Of a stretch of DNA of 64,000 nucleotides, positions 8,583-17,875 are shown one piece after another. Source of the stretch: Gracilariopsis chorda. Its lineage: Eukaryota; Rhodophyta; Florideophyceae; Gracilariales; Gracilariaceae. How positions within the stretch are numbered: the first letter of the stretch is position 1; each line of letters starts with the position of its first letter. The stretch spans positions 1 to 64,000 of the forward strand of contig NBIV01000253.1 in the NCBI GenBank assembly GCA_003194525.1, read 5' to 3'. Under the pieces are notes generated by a model. The model had not been told where the DNA came from, searched no databases, and saw only the letters and a list, made by a program, of their open reading frames with translations. The position numbers and the translations under genes are program-made.

Positions 8583-10685
8583 ATGGCCCCGTCCACAGAT
8601 CTTCGCAAAACTGTTGGAACAACTGTCAACAGCCGTGTTCGTCTGGTTACAAATGCCGCTGAATGCAAACGTTACTATGGATATCTATGGAAGTCAACAA
8701 CGGTACAAGGTTCTGTCCTCAATGTTGACATTCGAAAGGTCAACAATCGAAATCTCACTTTTCTGACTGTGAAGTTTGGTCTACCGAACCGAGAAAAAGA
8801 AGTAACTCTACCTCTATCGAGTGTCAAACTAGGTAACGGTGTTGAAGAAGCCCCCAATGCTGCAGAAGAGCCTAATACCGATTTTGAATCCATTAATACG
8901 CAAAATATTGAGGAAGATGCTCTTGTGACACCATCTGAGATGCAAGTTTTGCAGCAGCAAACAAGTTCATTGAGCGAAAATGCACCTGTCCAATCAACTG
9001 TGATTCATGATTGTGTGTGGGAAACCTGTATGACGTTGATTCCTCTGAATGGTTGTATGCAAATGCATCAGTGGAAAGTGGTTGGCCCAGCCAGAGATTT
9101 TACCTCACCGCATCAAGTTCCTCCAAACATGAGTGCATTAGATTTCTTTCTTTGGATGTTCCCTATGCAGCATTTCCAGTTCATAGTGAACAGAACAAAT
9201 GTTCGGTTAGAAAGCAAAGACATTCGGAGGACTTCAAGGGGAAAATTGCTCAAATTCTTTGGAATTCTTATCCTCATGACTCACATTGAGTTCTCTAACA
9301 GACGGGATCTTTGGAGCCTCGAGCCTTTTTCTAAGTTTATTCCTCAGCCAAATATTGGTCTTGCGATGTCACGGAACAGATTTGAAATGCTTAGAAGTTC
9401 AATTTGCTTCAACGGAAATGGTGTGACTGGAGAGCAGGGAATCGCGCGTTGGTCTTTCGTAGCAGATTTTGTGAAGGCAATCAATGACCATCGTCGGTCT
9501 TTTGTCACACCATCACATGCATTATTTGTTGACGAAGAAATGTCACGATGGTACGGATTAGGCAGTAATTGGATTGATGTCGGGCTTCCACACTATATGG
9601 CATTAGATAGAAAGCCGGAAAATGGTCTTGAAATGAAGACCGTATGTTGTGCACGAAGTGGCATAATGCTGAACATTGAGCTCAATATGGGTGCAAACAT
9701 TCCGGAACAAGTTTTTGTTTCTGATAACGCCCATGGAACGGCAGTCTTACTTCGTTTAGTGCAACCATGGTTTGGATCAGAAAGTTTGGTATGTGCGGAT
9801 TCCTTTTTTGCGTCTGTCAGTACCGCGAAAGCATTACTGGAGAAAGGTTTAACGTTTACTGGAGTTGTCAAAAATTGTACTTGTGAATTTTCTATGACAC
9901 ATCTCTCCGAAACTACTCTATCGGACAGGGGAGATTTTGTATCTATGCTATCGAAAGGAAGCATTATCAATAATGATATAATGGCTATAATGTGGATGGA
10001 CAGAGAAAGAAGGTATTTTGTATCAACCTCTGGCACGGTTAATCCTGGTTCTCCTATTATTCGAGAAAGGTGGAGACGGGAGGGAAATATTTCTAAGAAA
10101 GTGGAATTGGAGGTCGCAATCCCCGAAGTGTGTGAAGAGTATTACAAAAACTGTTCAATGGTCGATCGCCAAAACAGATGCAGACAAGATGATCTGAATC
10201 TGGAGAAGAAAATTGAAGTGAAAGAGTGGTCATTTCGAGTGAACTGCTCTCTTTTATCGATTTGTATTGTGGACGCCTGGAAGTTGTACAAAGCCTCAAA
10301 TGGAACCCGAAACGTGAAAAGTCCGCACCACTTCTATTGCCGATTGGCTGATGAACTAATTGAGAATACATGGGATACCACAGGTCTAATGAGCAGAGAT
10401 GAGCAAGAATGTGAAAATGATCATGAGAAGGCAATGTTTGCAGGCACTGGCTTGCATTTAATGCAGACAAATAGAAGGAGAAAGAACAAGGATGGTAAGA
10501 TTACAAAAGCTTTATATCAAGGACGATGCAGTTTCTGCAAAGGTAATACAAAGTCCAAGTTTTTATGTTCTGGCTGCTATATCAGAGAGGAAAAAGAAGT
10601 GTTTTTATGTCACACTGGTACTAATAGAGATTGTTTTATGAAGCACATTGAAGAGTGTCACGGTATAATGAAGTTCAGAAGCTGA
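8583..10685 (+). CDS. piggyBac transposase, intact 700-residue ORF
   Basis: Uninterrupted frame from ATG 8583 (MAPSTDLRKTVGT). The DDE_Tnp_1_7 core begins near residue 183 (SALDFFLWMFP) and includes ILILMTHIEFSNRRDLWS. The likely catalytic aspartates are D317 (LFVDEEMSRWYG), D406 (VCADSFFAS) and D527 (SMVDRQNRCRQDD, matching the family's GGVDxxD); MWMDRERRYF at 471-480 matches the strand before the third. The C-terminus has a Cys-rich zinc-binding tail (CSFCKGN...CSGCYIREE...LCHTG...CF...H), typical of piggyBac. A roughly 180-residue N-terminal extension precedes the core. Being open over 2.1 kb amid decayed neighbours suggests a fairly young copy, although the Helitron now separates the left terminus from the gene. 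Confidence 0.9.
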   Translation: MAPSTDLRKTVGTTVNSRVRLVTNAAECKRYYGYLWKSTTVQGSVLNVDIRKVNNRNLTFLTVKFGLPNREKEVTLPLSSVKLGNGVEEAPNAAEEPNTDFESINTQNIEEDALVTPSEMQVLQQQTSSLSENAPVQSTVIHDCVWETCMTLIPLNGCMQMHQWKVVGPARDFTSPHQVPPNMSALDFFLWMFPMQHFQFIVNRTNVRLESKDIRRTSRGKLLKFFGILILMTHIEFSNRRDLWSLEPFSKFIPQPNIGLAMSRNRFEMLRSSICFNGNGVTGEQGIARWSFVADFVKAINDHRRSFVTPSHALFVDEEMSRWYGLGSNWIDVGLPHYMALDRKPENGLEMKTVCCARSGIMLNIELNMGANIPEQVFVSDNAHGTAVLLRLVQPWFGSESLVCADSFFASVSTAKALLEKGLTFTGVVKNCTCEFSMTHLSETTLSDRGDFVSMLSKGSIINNDIMAIMWMDRERRYFVSTSGTVNPGSPIIRERWRREGNISKKVELEVAIPEVCEEYYKNCSMVDRQNRCRQDDLNLEKKIEVKEWSFRVNCSLLSICIVDAWKLYKASNGTRNVKSPHHFYCRLADELIENTWDTTGLMSRDEQECENDHEKAMFAGTGLHLMQTNRRRKNKDGKITKALYQGRCSFCKGNTKSKFLCSGCYIREEKEVFLCHTGTNRDCFMKHIEECHGIMKFRS

Positions 10686-10961
10686 TGAAGATGTCCACAA
10701 CCTGGTCAACTTTCGTTTTTTATATTAAAAAACTATGTTTGAATGCAAAAGTTTACAATAAGTTGATTTTTCCTTTAGCCCCCTACTAATTCAATCCGCG
10801 TTATTTAGACTTGCTAGATTATTCAAACTCTATTGCGAAACTGCCCCTTTAACATATGTCACTGTATTCTTTCTGCTGTTCAAGTGGGTGTTATAAACGA
10901 TCTGAGAGTTTAAAGATATTTAGAATTAGTCGAGCTCCCGAAGGAGTTTTGGAGTTTTATG

Positions 10962-11046
10962 AAACTCAGCGAGGTTCGAACTCATGTTTTGTTGCTCGCA
11001 TGTGACCTGACGACCACTGAGCTGCTGTTATGGCTCAGTGGTCGTC
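10962..11046 (-). repeat. tRNA-like (SINE-like) relic with a perfect 14-bp hairpin
   Basis: On the minus strand AGCTCAGTGGTCG resembles a pol III A box, and about 45 nt later GAGTTCGAACCTCGC resembles a B box. The A-box region is also one arm of a perfect 14-bp stem (11009-11022 with 11033-11046, 10-nt loop), so a second inverted A-box-like GGCTCAGTGG faces the other way. No full cloverleaf could be folded, so this is not called as a tRNA gene. It may be a tRNA-derived SINE head or a foldback of one. Confidence 0.3.
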
Positions 11047-11169
11047 TTCTACAAGTACTTATAGTTGAAAGACCACCCGGTTGGCCATGTTTCAAGTTCA
11101 AAATTTGAAATGTGGGGCCATGCGGATCAGATTTCAATTTTTTTTTAATTTTGCGTGCCGTTGCGCTGA

Positions 11170-11208
11170 CCTCATATGAGATCAGCGCACCGGTCCGATA
11201 GACACTAG
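11170..11208. repeat. right arm of the inverted repeat pair with 8370-8408
   Basis: CCTCATATGAG, 20 bases, then GACACTAG. It mirrors the arm at 8370-8408 in order and spacing. It lies 320 bp to the right of the piggyBac terminus. Confidence 0.4.
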
Positions 11209-11209
11209 G

Positions 11210-13389
11210 GGCCCATTGGGAGTGGCGTACCCACATGTGGTACTGGCCCGTCGCCGACTGCACCACGCAGTTGTCCGTACAATTTTACAGTTACGTACCT
11301 TATATAATAGAGTAGACTTAGTTTAGGACAGCTGTTGTAGCGGCAGGCCATATTACTGTGCCAAGCTGACTCTACAGCTTCTTGGCAGAGTCCACCAGAC
11401 TCTCAGTTGCTTCAGAACTCCAGCTATGGTATAGCAACACAATTCCTCTCGAACGTACTCCCGTATCGACGCAGAAAGTACAGGTTATAGCCTGCGCAAC
11501 TATAGTCGGGGTCCAATTTGTGTCCCTGACTTGCCGGGTATTAACCGTTTAGTGCTCGTCACTACCGTCCTTCGGCCACTGGTAGTACTTGTTGCACTGT
11601 CGCTTATCCCGTTCGGATAATGGTACTCCCACGGTCTGGCTAGACAGCCGATCTTTTGTGTCTACCTTGACACATGGGAGCAGACGCAAACCCTAATTAG
11701 CGATTATCGCTCACTCTGGGTGCGAAAGGGCGCAGCGGTAGCAGACACAGACTCCTGGGCTCTGGCGCAGTCTCAAGGATACACTGACCTCCTCTTGCAA
11801 CCCATTCGTTGTTCGGTCAAAGAGTCTTAGACGACGCAAGCGTAGACCCTCTCCTGGGCACTGGTCCAATCTGGGGGCTGTGGGCACGTTCTTCATCGCC
11901 ACGCGTTTCCGATCTACTGATAGACCTTGCGTCAAGTACCAAAGGATAGTTGTATGCCTATTATGCAACTGTCCCCTTGGGATCTGTGGGCATCGCCCAG
12001 TAGTCGTACGTCTGTCGGAACCGTAGAACTGAGCTCGGGAGTCCTGCGGTTAACTCTGCTTATAGCAGCTGGTCTCCAGAGTAGCGCATTGCGCAACACA
12101 TAATTTGATCTGGAGGTTTAGGACCGGCTCTCCTGCAAAAACCACATCGACTTCTATCGCAGCCCTGTGGATAAAGCTTCTCTAACGTACACGATAGGCG
12201 CAACGTTCATGTCATTCTTGATATCTTGGAGTGGGGAGCTCCCCAGAATGGGTGGGAGATGTTTCTCCTTCCCGCATTTTTGGGATGTGTTATAGCGAAT
12301 TACCTGGTCTGCGGCTCTCGAAGAGGTCCACGCCAGCATGAATGGCGAGAAAGCTGAGCACGAAGTAAGGGTTCCCCGCACGTGGCACGTGATTCTACTG
12401 ACCGTACTCTTCGACGAAAAGGAGCTCTTGGCCCCTGCTTCATGCAGGCACAATGCGCAAGGAGAGTTCCTAGCGAAGATACTTCAAACACAACACTTAT
12501 GGAGTGAGCAAAATATTTTGTACACACCACTTTCTTCGCATCAATGCGAGTACATGAAACGACATTTGTACCAGCTTCTTTTGTATCAACATCAAGTATC
12601 AAGTCAGGATCGACAGTTTTTACCGCAATGTCGTCCCTGCATATACTCAAGCCTCCTATTGTCCTCTGAAATTACTTCCAGAAACCGGAAGAGAGGTTTT
12701 CGTTATATTCGGGTCTCAAAAGGCCAATACCGCGCCGTAACGCTGCATGGGATGGTCAACAGGACCCATGGCACCTAAATGTTGACGCACAGTTATATTC
12801 TATCCCAACCTTTGATATTTCATCGTGCTACACGCTGCATCAGGGTAAAATGAAAGCCTTTCCAACGAGCGAGAGCTGAAATGGAAACCAGCTTTAAACA
12901 CGTTTGGTTCCGGCCATGCGCGGTGTGACGGGGCCCAAACTTGACAAATCTGGTGACGGCAGGAGTAGGGCCGATTGTCTCCATAACATTTTCAGCCTCT
13001 AGTTTACAAAGAGTCTGAAGATACCCTTAATAGGCCATTACGCAGGTATCAAGACACCTCACTCACTCCTGCTCCCATCTCATGAGTTTATGAAGTTTCT
13101 TCTGTCACCGCGCGTCCGCTAAGCTCTCCTTGCTGGCCTCAATTTTTATCGTGAACATACTGCCCGAGTAAGGTTTTAAACCACAAGTATTTACCCCTGC
13201 GCCTTTTTGCGCTCCTCTAGCAAGCCCCGGGCATCCACTAGAAACTTCCCTTGAAACAGAATATCAAGCGCCTACCGTCTTCATAGGTATCGGAACACGT
13301 CGCGTCTTCTCCTTGAGAGATAATCTCGTGTACGAGAATACTTTAGTGTCTTTCCTCATATTACTCTATCCACTGTCAATATAAAATGT
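11210..13389. other. 2.2 kb without a recognised gene
   Basis: Only short frames occur on both strands, the longest about 146 codons (12338-12778, plus), with no recognisable motif and Cys/Leu/Ser-rich composition typical of chance frames. No terminal repeats, tRNA genes or CRISPR-like arrays were seen. The stretch lies between the piggyBac element and the decayed Helitron, and may include the missing helicase end of the latter in unrecognisable form. Confidence 0.5.
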
Positions 13390-13399
13390 ACGTCAATCC

Positions 13400-15050
13400 T
13401 CATTCTTTTATCTCCAATCGATAACTGGGCTTGTAAGCTAATTCTTGTAAGATGGCGTCAGAAGAAGGAGGAATCTCAGCTGAGATGAGCTCGTCATTGT
13501 CTCCAGGGTCTCGGAGCTGTTGGTATGCATCATCGTTGAGGAAGAAGATGACGTGCGATTGTGGTAGCCCTCGCTTTTGGAACTCGACAACCAGCATGTT
13601 AGCAATAAATAATTCAAAGAACTGCTCGTTAATGATGAACGACATCAAAGCATTCATCTTGAGACGAAACACTTCAGCACAAAGATCGGGTCTATCAGGC
13701 ACTCGCTGACCATGGAATAGTGCTCTGGTGATGTCAGGCTAGTTCGAATTGCACGTCACCGTGAAAAAGATATTGTGGTGCCCAATCGTGTTGAATATGG
13801 CAATAATGTCGTGCATTTGCTGTCTCATGTATCGGTCCCTTCCAACAAATTTGGAGGGCAAGACCAACAGTTGGCCAGAGCGAACAGTATCGGTTTCATC
13901 CACGCCCAGCAGAGAGTCGGCCAAGCCCTCCCTTTAAGATTTCTTGTATGCAACTCTTAAGTCTTTCCTGGTTCTTGCACAATTACTACAAACGCTCTGA
14001 CTCAACCGTGCAGAATTCGTCGAACATGTATTGTTGTAAGAGTCATTTGGCACGTAGACTCGTATTGAACTCGATCGGTCTCTCTAGAAGCTGCCACGAA
14101 TAGTACATCAGCAGAGTCAGCTTTTTCTCTCGAGAGGCTTTGGGTAGGCAATTCCTTATCTCAGAATGCCATGCGTCCTTGCGACCTGGGAATAAGAGAA
14201 AGTTGCTCAAAACATCGTACGATCTGTGGCTCACACGGATAGTTTCCAGCACCATTTACAGTTGGCTGTCCACGTCTACGCACAACAATATGGCGCGTCG
14301 CAATCTCACCGTTTTCATTCCGTGGAATTATCGCGGCAACTTGTGACGCCTCCAGTCCGTTGTAGCGACGAACCTCCTCGCCACGGGGCCATCTAGCAGC
14401 ATTAATCACCATCTTGTACAAAATTACTGGCGTATGGGTTAGAGCCCACTCTCCCAGGCTGCTGAATGTCTGCACGTATGGGTTTGCCGTATGTTACATG
14501 GCTGCCAACTCAGACAGCAGTTACGGTTGGGGTCGGGGATTTATCTCCGCTATCCATGCAGACTGCGCGTCATATTCGGTATCGTGGATGTACACAGACA
14601 TAAATGCCAGCTAGATACCGTAAGTGGGAATGAGCAGACCCATGTAGTGATAGATCTGACCATTCATGGTGACCGTAGGATTAAAGGTAAAGTACCTTAA
14701 ACCACGATTCACCCAGTTTGCCTTTTCAGACGCCATGGACAAAATTTTGTTGTACGCACGTATCTCAGCTCGAATATGGTTCTCTCGAGGCCCAGTTACA
14801 GTAAAAAATTTGCAAAGAAGAGCCATGTGCGGCACGAGCGCAAGGACGCTGAGATGCCCTTTTACACTGCACTGTAAGAAAAGGGGTTCCAACGAGAGCT
14901 CTGCACGACCCTCTCCTCTCTGAAGTGCAGCGCATTACAGATGCGCCACTCTACATTCATGAGGCTGACGTCCATGTAGCCTCTCTCATTGACATTATCC
15001 GAGTCAAAAAAACTGGCGAGCAATGTTTTGGATCTTGCTCTGAGCTTCAA
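13400..15050 (-). pseudogene. Helitron Rep (Helitron_like_N) gene remnant
   Basis: Fragments in Helitron order on the minus strand: NVEWRICNALHF (14950); ENHIRAEIRAYNKILSMASE and GQIYHYMG (14700), matching the R.YNSALAFAS and GQiyH blocks; EVRRYNGLEASQVAAIIPRN (14360); SYDVLSNFLLFPGRKDAWH (14210), matching YDPLqYpLLFP.G..GWH; LVLPSKFVGRDRYMRQQMHD (13850), matching the LPssF.GgpRyM block; and CAEVFRLKMNALM followed by EFQKRGLPQSHVIFFL (13600). The last holds the Rep HUH position, here Q-S-H where families have H-x-H. The reading changes frame repeatedly and the helicase half is missing, so the gene is dead. Confidence 0.75.
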
Positions 15051-15480
15051 GACAGACGCTGTTGTACATCAGCTGCACTTTTGATCTCTCCTGATGTCTT
15101 TCTAGATGTTCTGTCGGAGTGATAACGAGATTACTCAGCAGCGGGGTCATCCTTTTGCTTTGCAGCACGCCGTTCATAGCGGTCCTTTGCCTGACGATTT
15201 ACAGGAGCACCTCAAGTCTCTGAAGCCCGTGCTGAAGCAGTCACTGCACGGTCAGCCTCACGAACGTCATCATTCTGCGCGTCAGAAGCTGTAGCTCTTT
15301 TTCTTCTCGCAGGCTCCCTATAAGCCGATCTCTGTCCTTCAAGCTGCTCTGTGTTTCATTTTCTCTCCGTACGGCAGCTCGGTCCCGATCAAGACGTTAT
15401 CTTTCAGGTCGTTGCTCGTTGGATTCCGCTTGACTTCTTGCTGCAGCATGTTGACAACGCTACTCACTTCTAGCATCACC
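14990..15480 (-). pseudogene. decayed basic N-terminal region of the Helitron protein
   Basis: This part aligns with the coding sequence at 6840-7330 (shared patches include TCAGCAGCGGGGTCATCCT and TTGCCTGACGATTT) but no long frame survives. It places the start of the second Helitron's protein gene at about 15480, leaving a 1-kb 5' leader as in the short copy. Confidence 0.55.
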
Positions 15481-16157
15481 TGAGGGACTGGGCTGTGTTG
15501 AGAGCACTATGAAAAAGAAGTAAATCCAGAGGAAAGAAAAAAAAGCAATCCAAGAACAGCAAAAAAGCAAAATATTAGAAAAGGACAGGAAGGTAAAAAA
15601 ATATTAGGTCATTCGAAATTGTGCTACTGGCCGCCAAACTCTTTTACGCACCTAGCACCAAAGATTTTAAACTTGGCAGTGAAGATAGCATCTTTTCACC
15701 AAAAACAAACCCCCTACATTGAAATATAACCTGTACAGAGTAAGAAGGGATTTGCCTGGAGAGTCTACCATATCTGCAAGATTTTCAAACATAAAGTCAC
15801 TCAGAAACTCTCTGCAGGACGTACGTAAGTCCAAGTACCATTTTTTAGCATTTCCTTAAATCCAGAGAGAGCCACTTTTGCTCGACTCGTACTCGGTTGT
15901 CTCCTTTTTTAATCTTCACTGGCTACTTCTTCCGCGCACAGCACTTTGACTAGGGAGCTTTCGTACCTCACTTGAAGGCAAACCAAACTTAGTTCCCGAG
16001 CCAACTAAATCTAGATGGCAAAGGCATTATCGGAGAGAACGTTACAGTTAGCAGCCTCCCCAGTACCACCAGCGTAGCTTCTGCAGGCAGACTTCCTGGG
16101 TTGCCAAAAGAGCTAGAACACCAGAGCGAAGGAGACCACGAGGGTTCAGTGGGCGAG

Positions 16158-16400
16158 TGTATTGCACGCTTTTGTATAGCATGCAATGCCATTGGTGCAC
16201 ATGACCGTTAAAAATACTAATTAAAAACGTTCATGGGCACTGCACTACAACGCCTCGGTTACTGTAGTGTAATAGGCAGGCTACTGTAGGGAAACGCTTA
16301 GGCTACTGCAGCGTGCCCGGGGCTCCAGGTGGAAAGTTGTAGCATTATGCGGTGAACCATGCGTCTTGGAGCGCATAAAACGACATGTTTCCACATGGTA
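16158..16400. promoter_or_regulatory. second copy of the Helitron origin-like array
   Basis: The same order as at 7997-8236: hairpin A with the same loop TTTTGTATA (two stem mismatches), hairpin B with two mismatches, three motifs starting at 16257, 16279 and 16301 (again exactly 22 bp apart), then the long inverted repeat built on GTGGAAA...TTTCCAC. Keeping spacing and loops while the coding part has decayed points to shared ancestry. Whether it reflects selection needs more copies. Confidence 0.65.
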
Positions 16401-16492
16401 GCGGGTCTGCCGATTTTATGACGAATAACTCTCTGTAGAGCAACAGGAATGAAGACAGGCAGGCAAACTTCTACTTTGTATAGTGGTGGGGA

Positions 16493-17356
16493 CTATGAAA
16501 ACGCTTCACAGAACTGTAGAGCACTACTGAAGGGCTTTTGGGATTAGAGATCTCTACTGTCTAAGCGCTCTAAAAAGTCAAAAACATTCTCAGTCTCAAC
16601 TGATGTCCGTCTTGACTTTGTGGAGTCATTGATGAGGTCTCTGCACGAATAATGAAGATTGTGCAATGGCGTTGCTGAGGTTCTTTCCTCGGCAAAGAAT
16701 GCTTGTCATTAGTTTCCAAATAATGCTTAAAACTTCATCATCAGATCCCATGCAAACATTTGCCCAATATCTCTGTAATCGTCAGTCTGGTACTGTACTT
16801 TGGAATCCGTAAGGATGTTTTCATCTCCAAGATTGGTCATGGACTTGGTAACGTTCGGTCCAGGACACGTATTGGAGTCTTACGTTCCATCATCTTGAGA
16901 ATGCTTCACAACAGATTTCTTCCGTACTTGTACATCAAATTGATAAAGGTTGTTCAGCTTCAACTCCCTGCAACTATAACGAATAAATACAGATACATGT
17001 GCATTTCTCCATACTTCTCTATGCTTTCGGCTTATATGACAATTAATACCAACTTTATCGCTATACCGTTTTGTGAAAGCCGAGCACTGACGCATTGAGA
17101 CCAAGGGCTTTAGTATGATGTGAACTTTGAATTCGCTTGTGAGAGAATTTATCAAATATCTTACTCCTCTTGTTTGCAAAGAATTAGTATATGCAACTTT
17201 CGGTGAAGAACTCGAACGGGAAAAGGAATTTTGCTTCGCCCTTGTGGTGCGTTCGTGATGATTTAGTTCACATTTAATCGATGCCATCTGCCATTATTTA
17301 GAGAGGCCTTGGTCCATAGAACCTCTTCGATCCCTGGCACTTCTTTATTCTCTTTA
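16493..17356. other. AT-rich stretch with one unplaced 135-residue frame
   Basis: A minus-strand ATG frame at 16880-17287 encodes 135 residues (MASIKCELNHHERTTRAKQN...), Ser/Lys/Arg-rich, without a recognised motif. In AT-rich DNA a frame of this length is unusual but not decisive. Nothing else is supported here. Confidence 0.3.
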
Positions 17357-17631
17357 CTTTCACATCTTCCTTATTTCTGGCCATGCCTCAAACGATTTGG
17401 GAGAATCTGCTCCCCAAGCATTTGTGACAAACCAGGCAATGAACACAGAAGTTTCAACAAAAGGTCCCGCATGTACCAAAAGAAAGATCATTTTTAACAC
17501 AATAGCCAGACTGACAGATGGTCTCCCGCAAAAGATGCAAGCTATATCACGAGCCACCTGCTCACTAAAAGTGCCATCTCTTGCTCTACCTCCAGTAACT
17601 GCCCATGCAGTGCCGAAGTCGAGAACAAGAT
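17357..17631 (-). CDS. candidate exon of a membrane protein
   Basis: An open minus-strand frame of about 90 codons without an ATG at its start. Composition is protein-like: DLVLDFGTAWAVTGG, then CGRPSVSLAIVLKMIFLLVH and ETSVFIAWFVTNAWGA (two hydrophobic helices), ending EAWPEIRKM. The opposite strand is also open for 118 codons (17397-17753) but is less hydrophobic and has no better motif. Family unknown. It could be an exon of a host gene or part of an old gene copy. Confidence 0.35.
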
Positions 17632-17875
17632 CAGTTTATCCGACCCAAAACAATGTCAAAATGGTACTAAAGTGTTATTCTCCTGTCCCAGTGGTTTCTG
17701 ATGCATGGCGACAGAGAACAAAAGAACTTAATGCATCTGCAGACCTTTTTTGAACTCGTTTTTGTTCTCAAATCATGCAAAGGCACGTAAGTGCTCCCGA
17801 ACATAGCTAGACACAGTCGAAGAAAACGTCAGCGACTCAAAGTATCTCAGCATCCCCTAAATATGTCCCTAAAAT

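Larger units (their letters stand above)
6548..10848 (+). mobile_element. piggyBac-like DNA transposon carrying a Helitron insertion
   Basis: The left end reads TTGA then AGGGGCAGTTCCG (6544-6560). The right end, on the minus strand, reads TTAA then AGGGGCAGTTTCG (10852-10836). These are 13-bp terminal inverted repeats with one mismatch, flanked by TTAA (right) and a one-base variant TTGA (left), as expected of piggyBac target duplications. The gene at 8583-10685 encodes a piggyBac transposase and ends 163 bp before the right terminus. The 5' part is long because a 1508-bp Helitron sits at 6820-8327; without it the leader would be about 530 bp. Palindromes around 6610-6645 (GAGTCCGGACTC) lie in the subterminal left end. 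Confidence 0.65.
13390..16492 (-). mobile_element. decayed larger Helitron of the same family
   Basis: The 5' end (minus strand from 16492) reads TCCCCACCACTATACAAAGT, a standard Helitron start. From there to about 14990 it aligns with the 1508-bp copy at 6820-8327 at moderate identity by eye. Unlike that copy it continues into Rep-type coding sequence (13400-15050). The helicase domain and 3' CTAG end were not found. The base preceding TC is G and not A, so the outermost position is uncertain or mutated. Confidence 0.65.

Noticed and set aside
10962-11035. Functional tRNA gene
   Set aside because: A- and B-box-like motifs are present but the D, anticodon and acceptor stems do not fold into a cloverleaf.
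12338-12778. 146-codon plus-strand frame
   Set aside because: No motif, unusual composition, and overlapping open frames on the other strand; treated as chance.
13217-13220. CTAG as the 3' end of the larger Helitron
   Set aside because: The host base after CTAG on the minus strand would be A and not T, and no similarity links it to the defined 3' end at 6820.
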